Assembly (NCBI GenBank): GCA_001661515.1
Contig: LUVW01000016.1
Location: forward strand, 76,146-140,145
DNA length: 64,000 bases
Reading direction: 5' to 3'
From: Capniomyces stellatus
Lineage: Eukaryota > Kickxellomycota > Harpellomycetes > Harpellales > Legeriomycetaceae
Shown here: in pieces, positions 54,774 through 64,000 of the stretch
Numbering within the stretch: the stretch's first letter is position 1
Layout: the number at the start of each line of letters is the position of its first letter
Made by a program: the position numbers and the translations under genes
Notes under the pieces: model-generated
Database searches by the model: none
Seen by the model: only the letters and a program-made list of their open reading frames with translations
What the model was told of the DNA's origin: nothing

Positions 54774-57700
54774 ATCTGCTTTATACAATCTGATAGCACA
54801 GTACTCCTAATATTTTTGGTTTGGTCAAATAGATGCCTTCTTTATATTTTATATTTACGTACTATTTCTACTCTCAATTTACTTTGCCTTTTTTTATTCA
54901 AATTTATTGGTATGAACGTTAATAATTGTGAAAAACTTTGAATGTTCTATTCTGCTTTTTAGTACCAAGTATGTCTCGGAGTTTATAAATCTATAAAGTA
55001 ATACCTAGTCAAAAAATGGAATGTCACTTCTGCACTACCTTTTCATTTTCGCTTGGTACTCAAGTTACGTCGGCCTTTTTTTTTATTTTATTTTTTATTG
55101 AAATTGGCCTTTTTTTTTTTTACTTTTTTTTATAAAGATTTTCAATGCAATGTTTTTACTGTCCTTTTTTGCTAATCGGTTCATCACCATCAAAGCTAAA
55201 AGTACGTCAGTTTGGATATATCGAGTTGGAAGACACGCCTTAGTAACACTACAAACATTTAAATACCAAATATAATACTATAGATACTCAAGTAGGGTGC
55301 ACTAAGCTGTTCTTAAAACTCCAATCAGTTATTATGCAAATTTGTGTTTTTGAGACTCAAGTTTTTTCAATACATATTTTTTGTGGTTTAGTTGCACAAA
55401 CTCGCAAAACCATTTAAACATTCTTACTTTACAAATGGACTAACATTACTCAATGTTGATTCATAAAAAATATCCCAACACTTTACCTAACCCTTTAGCA
55501 GCCAAAACTCGTTTCTCTGTTGATTGCCACAACAAATATATTGCATGTAGTATGGCTGACCGTTTGTTTATTATAGTGTTGGTTTATAAATTTAGGTGCA
55601 CTGCTTGTTCTTTTCTGATGGGTCATATTTTAATTTTTGTATTCGTTTATTTGAGAAATTCCAGTAGCTTGAGCTTATTGAGATTCGTGTATATACGCCA
55701 CAAAACCATTCATTTTTGTGATCTGGACTACACGCAAAATACCAATTTTTAAGAACAAACTCAGAGTCGGTGTACACATAAAAGATCTGCCATCAAGGAT
55801 AAGAATAAAAAATGACGAATCATCTACTTCAAGATGTGTGTAGAGACATTGAAATTTAATAACACCACTTCCATGAATGAAATTAAAAAATAAAAAGGAT
55901 TTTTTTTTAAAAAGCTCATATTTGGTGTACTGTAAAAATGTTGGTGGTGCCATTTATTTGTGATTCATACTATTAGAGCGCGCTTTTTTTTCGTACAAAA
56001 ACGAGCACAATAATGCAGTATAATGCTAGGAGTATCATTCAATGAGTTACGTACTTTATTGATATCACAATTATATACCAACAGCGTGGTCTCGATTTAA
56101 ATAGCAATATAGCGGGTTTAGCTGGCATAGATGCAAAGGTGCAAAGATGCTGTAACAATATGCCTCAAAAGCAGGCTTGCTTGATATTAATTTATTTTAC
56201 AGGTGTAGATTCCGGCTTTGTTTGTTTTCTCAAGTAGTGCATTGTTGTAGTAAATTTGATTAATAAAATATACTATTTAAAAACCAAAACATTTACTACA
56301 TCGTATTTTGCGGTACTCTGAATCCAAATCCCACCAAGAAGCCATAAAACACTGCAAAGTTATCGATGCTGTAAAGCTTGTATGTCCTAACTATAACTTA
56401 CAGCCTTATTACCATGAAACTGAATAATATTGTAACTGTACACCAACTATATGATACACGATATATGATATTATACATTTGCTGTTGAATCTTGAGATAT
56501 AAATTTGACTATTCAATTGCAGACCATTCAGCATCTATCTACTAGAAACACAACAAAGTGAAGCAAGCACATAATCAGAGACTCTCAAAGTCATAAACCA
56601 TAGCTAATCAAAACAGTAAAGAATCAAATAACAGGAATGATTGCATCACCCAGCACCTTAGACATTTGGTTGCCCTGAATGGGCGAAAAAAAACATTTTT
56701 GAGATGCAGATGAGTCTGAATCAGTTTTACTTGATTATAATCGACCATCGAAATTTTACAATCTACGAATCACCACAGGCTGAGAATTATTTATGATTGT
56801 GTAGTTGTGTAATTGTGTACAAGTATTCATTACATTTACACAGTTTTAAAGTGGTTAAATTGATGTGTATGATAAACTAAGGCCAACTGAGCAAAGTTTA
56901 GAATAATAATCTTTTATTGTAAATCAGGTTTACAATTCAAAAAAATTGTTTTAAGCTATACTCTCACGCTTCTTAATTCAATAAATGCTTTTTTTTTGTT
57001 CCACCAAATACTTCAAATCCACTCAAAGTAAGATTTGTGATATTTTAACTTGAATACATTGTATTTTCGCAAATAAAAAATTAGCAAATAAAATAGACAA
57101 TTTCATTTTTAAATTCATATAATCCATGTACACCTAATTTGGAAAAAACAACCAAAAAGTAGCCACACTTGACGACTACAATTACAGCTACTCCAGTAAA
57201 TACAACATGCATAGTTGATCCAGATTATTATTTAACCATTGTTGGTTGATCAATCGCGACTAATTAGATTCGCCAACTAGGCCATCTATTTCGAATAATA
57301 TAACCAAGTGATAGCGGTCTATTTTAAGCGTAAAAAGCGAACTCTATAGTCTTATTATCGAGTAGAACAATTTGATAGTGGTGCATTATCTATATGTGAT
57401 TATAGATCCACGGCAATACACGCCATAAACACTTTCCATATTATGGAAAGTGTTTATGGCGTGTATGGTATGTATAGTGTTTATGATATGTACAATGAGT
57501 TTGAAGTACGATTAACCTGTTCTTCATAATAATTATATCTAACAATACATCCGACATTAACCAATCCGATTAGTGTGTTAATAAATGAGAATTGTACTGA
57601 TACCATTAATGTATTTTAACGCAGAGCTGAGCAGTCCAAAACAGGACAGGAAAAGATAATGCCGAAATATAACGTATACACACATAATCATAAAGCCACC

Positions 57701-59904
57701 AACACTACAACTTTTGTAATCCTATCGATGCATCCATATCTAAATGTCCACAAATCATACACCTTTAATAACAATATGCCTTTGTCAAAGTTAGCCAACA
57801 TATACTGCGGCCCATCACCAAGTCAATATAGTGTATCAAGTTTAACAATGTGATTGGATAGATATGGTTGGGGCCATTCTGGCCGACCTCAACTTGCACG
57901 AGTTTTGATAAATGTTGTTCCCTTATTTTCTAACCCTAATTCCAAGTGTGTTATTTACTTGTCTAGTTTATTGGCGACAGACTCAACATTACAAAACATA
58001 AAATATTAAACATTCCGAGTGTATATCACTTTTTTTTATCTAACTGGTAGCCTTTTCATAAATTTACTATTCGAATGAATCTGGTTTTCGAGCTTTACTG
58101 GGTAAATTCCTGGAAACAAAATTATTTGTTTTGGAAAGAAAGCCTGGAGTTTCAGCAAGTATAAGTCGGAATTACACAATAAACTACGATTTCGATAAAT
58201 AAAGTTTTAATTTTGTTTCAACTATTAGCCTCTTCAAAGAATTCGACCCAGACGATTATTTGAATTAATAAGTGAATATGATCTCGCTTAGCATTAATTA
58301 AACTCAGTTTAACCAAATAAAGAGCAATGCTTGAAATTTAGGTTAAATTACTTTTTTCTGGGCCATTGAGAACTATCAAGCTAATTAAACATGTAATTGA
58401 GATTCAAATATAAAAAAACATAACTTATTTCAATAAAAGTAAAAAAAACACCTAATTTAAATGCCAAAATAAAATTATGGGTTTAAAGCGCAATAAAAAC
58501 AATCAATTTTCAATTAAAAAGCAAAACAAAACAACTAATCACCTACAATAAAAAAACAAATACAATCTGAACATTGGGAATATAGAGAAAACAACTTGAT
58601 AAAATAGCTTAGCCTATACTAATTAAAACAATTTGGCGCTATTTAGATATATGTAAATGGAGTATAACCGGGGGAAGTAGGAAGTAGGCTAGCGATAATA
58701 ATATCACTGCATTATTTCACTTGGTGATAGTGCGAATAAGAACCCAATCTAAAAGAGTGTTTGAGGAACAATCTGATTTTATAACACAATAAACCATTGA
58801 ATTGACGGGCTTTTTGGAGGAGTTAAACTAAACTATTTCCTCGCCCCCCCCCCTCTAAAATAATTCTCAAGTACATTAAACGGGCTGAATTAATAGTTTG
58901 TAATTTATCAATAACAACCTATAGTCTAATCCAAGTAAAAATGTATAGAAGATTTTCAGCTATCGATTGTTAAAAAAAATTGGTTTGTGTAAAGTAGATA
59001 TAATGCCCTGGCTTGCTCTTTGTCCTTGACTCTAGTAAAAAAAAAGCAGCAAATTGAATTGAATAAAAGAACAGGGATTGTCGAATGTAGTCGATAAACT
59101 CGATTATATTTAAATAATCCCTTTATAGTATTCATATCCACAATTTTTACGTTCGAGTAGGTGTCTTGACTTTTTTTTAATATACTGTTTACCAAAACAA
59201 AACGTGAGTTTCAAACCATCACAACAAGTACAAAAATTTTACAGCTAGAAATTAGTACCTGCAAAGAAAAACAGTTTCTATTGATATTGAAAAAGGTTAT
59301 GATGTGTGTGCTAGTATTATCAAATTCCGACAATGAAACTTCATCAATTTAACAATATATAAGTGAGATTTGTGCATTATTTAATCGCTTATTGTATAAT
59401 TAAATAATCAAAAAGATGGAATTTATAGTCAAGGTAATCCCATTGTGGTAATTGTGGCGGCTGTATAAGTTAATAAGCTATCGAGCAAGGAAGTTGTGTG
59501 CCAGTGGTTGCTGAGTCTAAAAAATATGTAAAAGTAAAGACTGATTAATACTGGAGCACTATTTAAACAACTTTGGCGATTAAGCAAGAATATGAAAGTG
59601 TACACCTCATATATGTATTTAAAATGTATAGGCCACTGATGATTATTGTGGTCTGAGAAATTTACAAGACAGGGATGTTTTATAAAAGGACATTGCTTTG
59701 GTTGAATCGTTGTTTTTCCACTTGTTTTCTAGAATCTGTTCTCATCGTTATAAATACAATTCAAAGAACTGATTAGTTGTTAAAAAAGTACATTGCAACA
59801 TAATCATACATTTGGTCACAATACAACTAGACCCCCTTATTCTACCAGCGGTTTGTAAAGGGAAAAGGAAAAATATAATAAAAAGAAAACACATCTCATT
59901 TATA
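54774..59904. other. gene-poor intergenic region, about 5.1 kb
   Basis: No gene can be supported. Contents noted: a perfect inverted repeat at 57416-57466, a C9 run near 58846-58855 and overlapping open frames around 55453-55953. One of these, on the minus strand, contains VYTDSEFVLKN, which resembles an RNase H motif but stands alone. No tRNA boxes were recognised. Confidence 0.5.
57416..57466. repeat. 51-bp perfect inverted repeat (25-bp arms, 1-base centre)
   Basis: The left arm 57416-57440 (begins ATACACGCC, ends TTTCCATA) is exactly complementary, base for base, to the right arm 57442-57466; a single T (57441) lies between. Just downstream (57467-57491) a degenerate copy of the right arm follows. 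The sequence could form a cruciform or, if transcribed, a hairpin. Confidence 0.97.
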
Positions 59905-60755
59905 ATGGATATCCTTGAAATTGTCGAAGTCCAAGATCTGGTCGTAGGAAAGAGCAGACCGTACAAATGCGAGTGGGATGGATGCAGTAGAAGGTTCACA
60001 AGAAAGTCTGATCTTGCTAGACATACAAGAATCCACAGCAATGACAAGTAAGTAGTCTGGTTGTACTGATTGAACCAAGGTGATTACAAAAGTATAAAAA
60101 CACATGACATTGCCTTTTACATTTACTAAAACATCAATTGTACAATATGGACAATTCTAGACCGTTTAGATGCACTTTTCCTAACTGCAACAAAAGGTTT
60201 ATCCAGAAATCAGCACTTACAGTCCATTACCGTACACACACAGGAGAAAAGCCACATTTTTGCGAGTTCAAGGAGTGCAACAAGTGCTTTAGTGATAGCA
60301 GCTCATTAGCTAGACACAGGCGGTTGCATTTTGGAAAAAGATCGTATAAATGCGAATTTGAAGACTGTGGAAAGTCGTTCTTTTTAAAAAGTGCCTTGAT
60401 GAACCATAAACAGAAGCATTTACAAGACATAAAGATAGAACAGCAAAATACCATGCGCGACAATGCCTATTACACACCCAGCCAGTTGGATCCAAAAAGC
60501 ATGGTTTCTAGAGACAACGATATCGTGAAAAGCAGGAGCTACATGTTTTCAAACACTCTTCAACAAAACCAGGAGCTTGGTAGAGTGTACAAGAGCAAAC
60601 ACCAGTATATACGTAGAATCGGCAATGATCAGTTGGGATACCCTGTCGAAGACAAATATGTTGTTTACGATGAATGTTATGTTACCAGAGTCAAGAAGTT
60701 CCAGAACGAATACGCTGGAATTGAAAGTGGCATTTCTGTCCACAAAGTGGCGTAA
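59905..60755 (+). CDS. C2H2 zinc-finger protein, four TFIIIA-type fingers
   Basis: Two exons (59905-60047 and 60161-60755) give 245 residues. Four tandem fingers with Cx4C spacing fill residues 22-135. They are YKCEWDGCSRRFTRKSDLAR, FRCTFPNCNKRFIQKSALTV, FCEFKECNKCFSDSSSLARH and YKCEFEDCGKSFFLKSALMN. Linkers include HTGEKP. The splice joins NDK directly to PFRC, so the intron interrupts the linker between fingers 1 and 2. The C-terminal 110 residues are polar with Tyr and Gln and without a recognised domain. It is likely a nuclear DNA-binding regulator. The finger order and short acidic N-terminus do not let me name an orthologue. It stands isolated between two gene-poor stretches. Confidence 0.85.
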
Positions 60756-63160
60756 TTGTACAGTTTAAACTTTTTTATTAGCATTATATTATACACAGCT
60801 AAGCTGTTCTCATTACTACTTTATCGCGAGTGGTGTATTTCTTTTTTTTCTTTTTTTTTCCCTCCACATTTCCATTTCTCAATACCTATATGTTGTAATA
60901 TTTAGATAACACAGTTGCTAGTGCTAAATAAATAAAGGCACGATTTTTTACAAAGTATTTGCAGGAATTCCACAAGGGTTTTACGAGATGTTTAGGTCTT
61001 TACGAGATGTTCAAGTTTTTTACGAGATTTTTTACAAGGCCTCTGTTGATATCTGCCGTTTATAACTGTGCTTTAATCACTTTTATATTTACTATGCCTT
61101 TTGATTGTTTTTACTTTAAAAGCCCCGAGCTTTACTATAATCAACTTCTAGATAAAACCAAATAGTTACTACAACTAAAGGACAGACTGTCTGCTAAAGT
61201 CAAATACAAGTGCAGTGCATACACAAAGAATGTAGATTCTCCGTTCAGATGCAATGAACATGACTTGTGCTTTGTGTAGTGGGTTGACTTAACACTATAA
61301 TTGATTCAAAGATCTCGTCCGATAAATATCAACTTACAAACCCACCCACTAACATTTGGTGTTAAAATTTTCAAACAATAGCTTTAGTAATTGTGTGCTG
61401 TTTGTGTTTGGTAATTTAAACAATCAAGTGCTGCATAATGCTTTTCTTTGTTTATCGAATTCCCTTTTTTTGGTTTTAGAAATAATTGTAGTTTCAAGCA
61501 ACACAATGACTAGGGTGTATACTTTCATTGTTAGCGAATATAAACAATGTATCCTAATGGTCAAACTTCAAGTGACCTGCTTTACTATAAGAAGTTAGCA
61601 TCAGTCAATTGCGAAATTATTATTTTTTTGCTTTTAAATTGATATACAAATCTCAAACTTAGCTGGGAACTTGGTGCTGGTATTTAAAATAATTAGAAAT
61701 GTGTTGCAATGCTCATTTAGGGAAGATTACTGTGAAATCCTCCAAGCCTTAAAGAAAACTGATTTCCTTTTTTTGCTTGTCCAAAATTAAATTATTTGTT
61801 CGATTGTACAAAAACAAGCAAAGTGACCGCTCTAACAATAAACCGAGTCAACACTGTTTTATTGTATATTTATACCCAAGTATAAGCTGCCCTCTGGTTA
61901 GTTATATTTGCACACGACAGCTTCGCTACCAACTAAACACATGTACGATTATAATATTTTGTTACCACACCCATATCCCAGCCTCACCATTGTACTAGAG
62001 ATGGCCAAACCTAACTATCAAAGCACTTTTTATTTAATCGCCCATTCTTTTTCAAATAAAAATACAGTTGTACATTTACAGCAGATCACATTTGACCTAT
62101 AATGATACTAAAGTAATTGTACTAAAGGCTAAGGGTTTACTAGAGCTCACCAAAGATGCTTCCGCTCTTGTAGAGATAGCAAAACTTGGCAACCAATAGT
62201 GTTTGTTCTATTAAAACACCATTGCAAGCAGCTAGTTTATCCTAGCTTTGGGTAGAGTGCAAAAAAATTTACTAAAAACAAGAACGATATCAAGGTCTAA
62301 TAGCTAAGGTTAGCTGTTTTCAAAGTCTAGTTTAACCAGGTTTTTTGAGCTAAACCCCAAAATCAGTAAATAACATTAAAATTAAAAATAAAGGACAAAG
62401 ACAATTACAACAATAATAAGGCAAGATGTGACAAACAACAATAAAGAACGGAACAATGGAAAAACAATCGTTTTACTCTGGTTTTGGACTCTTAATAAGC
62501 AAAGAAATATAGGAGAAGAGATATCATTATAGTAGGGGCCCGAAACTATAAATATTTTTTTATTAAAAAAAAACATCCAATTGCAGTAGCGCTATCACAG
62601 CTAGATACAAACTCCCAAACTTTGAACTGGTTAAGGCACAGAATAAGTAGAAGTAGGAATAAAACAATAAGAGCAGACTGTGAACTGTCAATGGAAATAC
62701 ACAATATAGTCGCCTGGATGTAGACAGTTGAGTTTGAGTTGTATTTTATCATTATTTTTTATTGAGTTGTGCTTATTTTTTTGTGGAAATATTTTTTGAT
62801 TGTTTTAAAAATGTTGGTCAACTAATTGAAAAAAACCCCCCGACAAATATACTTGGCCTGGATCACTATTTTAGAACAATAACGCCAAGTAAGTTGATGA
62901 TTTGGCTAGTATTGTGGTCTACTGAGCCCAGAGTTGATTGTAATGTACTAGCTGTGTGTTATGGTTGGCTAAAGTACAAATTTGCCGTTGGTAAGAACAA
63001 CAATAGTATTGCGTTGAACTCGCCACTCAATCAGAGGCTCGATTATGCATAAATTTTCTTTTAAAACGGCCGTAACTAGACACAAAAAATACAATCAATG
63101 CAGTCATAAAACCAAGCCTAGCACAGATACAAGCTAAGCAATTATAAAATATATGGTTTC
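60756..63160. other. intergenic region with short degenerate repeats
   Basis: After the zinc-finger gene a TTTTACGAGAT-like unit occurs three times between about 60973 and 61030. The rest is AT-rich, with no open frame that shows family features. Frames near 62546-62752 (minus) and 62762-63052 (plus) were considered and not called. Confidence 0.45.
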
Positions 63161-63167
63161 CATTCAG

Positions 63168-63455
63168 GAACAATCGGTTACATCATAAGGAATTTGCACA
63201 ATAGTGCATTGAAACTTTTCTTTCAAATAATCACACCTACAAATATAATAGCAAAAAATAAAAAAAGACACTTTTACAACTTCCTTCAACAACAGTAATG
63301 GGGCGAACGACAACAAACGTACATCATATTCCAAGGGCGTACTGTTTACGCTCATAGAAACTAAAAGCAACCACCAGCCAGCTCAATATTCACAGCGGTG
63401 ATTCTGGCAATCCTCCAAGTAGTATGACTGCAAGGCACGATACACTGCTGGGCAT
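63168..63455 (-). other. possible split small secreted-protein gene
   Basis: On the minus strand a TATA box (63503-63509) is followed about 50 bp later by an ATG (63455) opening MPSSVSCLAVILLGGLPESP, which resembles a signal peptide. A later open stretch ends CDYLKEKFQCTIVQIPYDV and stops after DCS near 63168. It looks like a last exon with three cysteines, directly after a TTTGTAG acceptor. I could not join these pieces in one consistent frame, so no CDS is claimed. Confidence 0.2.
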
Positions 63456-63470
63456 CCGTGCTGGTAGCTC

Positions 63471-64000
63471 GATTTTTGGAGGTATAGCTTAAGCTAGCCT
63501 CCATTTATAGTGGGTGCATATAATTGCCCAGCGATTTGGGCTTCCACTTTTCTTTTTTTCTTTTTTTAATTCTTGTAAGCAAAGCATTGGTCAAAATGCG
63601 TCAAATTTTAACAACAAAAGCGTTCCCGCTCAAATTAGCCAATAAAGTACTAAACAGGCCAATAAATAGATTGTAAGCTGGTATTAGAAAAACAAGTAAA
63701 TGGCACCTTGTTAACAGCCTATCTCGATTGCTAGATTTTGTTTGGTTTTGCCATTTCATCCAGCCATTTTTGCGATTATAATTGGCACGACAATGATTTC
63801 GATTTCAATCATTACGTTAAAGCTAGTTTTGAGTAGAGTAATTTATTTTTTAAAACTGTTTCAACTCCGAAAATCGAAACCAAAATCAAAACAATTTAAT
63901 TCAAACAACAAACGCTTTTGTTCAAAGCTAAAGTTCCAAACGATTATCAACAAATAATAGCTTGCAAAAGTGTATCATAGTCAATTCCCTAAAGAACTGC
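63471..64000. other. end of window, no gene seen
   Basis: A plus-strand frame of 71 codons near 63742-63957 opens with a non-ATG codon and has only a hydrophobic start and a Lys/Asn-rich end. No feature is supported. Confidence 0.4.

Noticed and set aside
62546..63052. Hydrophobic minus-strand frame and 96-codon plus-strand frame
   Set aside because: Neither has an ATG in good context or a recognisable domain; AT-rich composition alone can give such frames.
1..64000. tRNA, rRNA, CRISPR or prophage features
   Set aside because: I scanned by eye for box B (GGTTCGANTCC) on both strands and found only partial matches without a box A at the right spacing; the window is eukaryotic, so CRISPR and prophage are not expected.

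Overview
The window looks like nuclear DNA of a fungus. It is AT-rich. Genes are split by short introns, most with GTAAG-type donors and TAG/CAG acceptors, and one intron carries a TACTAAT-like branch site. Gene content is fungal: a fused trifunctional C1-tetrahydrofolate synthase, a Csm1/Pcs1 monopolin subunit, a DUF7137-like GPI protein, a Mgr2-type TIM23 subunit with a C-terminal extension, Dre2, and a Hot13-type CHY zinc-finger protein. Complex I (NDUFV1), striatin and an HRI-type eIF2alpha kinase are also present, so it is not a Saccharomyces-like yeast. An early-diverging lineage such as Zoopagomycota (Kickxellomycotina/Harpellales) would fit, but that placement is inference from AT content and gene content, not from a comparison.

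Layout. 1-6.1 kb: phosphomannomutase (+) converges on a striatin homologue (-), with an octamer repeat array between them. 7.4-8.75 kb: a secreted, probably GPI-anchored, trypsin-fold protein that has lost all three catalytic residues (-). 8.8-11.2 kb: no gene seen. 11.3-14.3 kb: a secreted Gly/Ser/Asn repeat protein (+), Mgr2/ROMO1 (+) and the CHY zinc-finger protein (-). 14.8-20.2 kb: a giant single-exon HRI-like eIF2alpha kinase (-). 20.2-25.4 kb: about 5 kb without a recognisable gene, beginning with a purine-rich leader of the kinase. 25.4-26.5 kb: DUF7137-like protein (-). 28.6-29.7 kb: a small multi-exon cytochrome b5 (+). 31.3-39.4 kb: two paralogous RNase T2 genes in inverted orientation flank NDUFV1 and Dre2. 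42.3-45.5 kb: C1-THF synthase (+). 46.4-48.9 kb: Csm1/Pcs1 (+). 49.6-51.5 kb: AP-2 mu (+). 51.7-54.8 kb: CSC1/TMEM63 channel (-). 54.8-59.9 kb: gene-poor, with a 51-bp near-perfect palindrome. 59.9-60.8 kb: a four-finger C2H2 protein (+). 60.8-64 kb: no gene that can be supported firmly.

Most genes are housekeeping: mannose activation, STRIPAK signalling, mitochondrial import, translational stress control, complex I, cytosolic Fe-S assembly, one-carbon metabolism, kinetochore/rDNA cohesion, endocytosis and osmosensing. The accessory layer is extracellular: a dead S1 protease, a repeat protein, a GPI-type surface protein and two RNases T2. Exon models were deduced by eye from splice sites, reading phase and family similarity. 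No alignment or database search was run.
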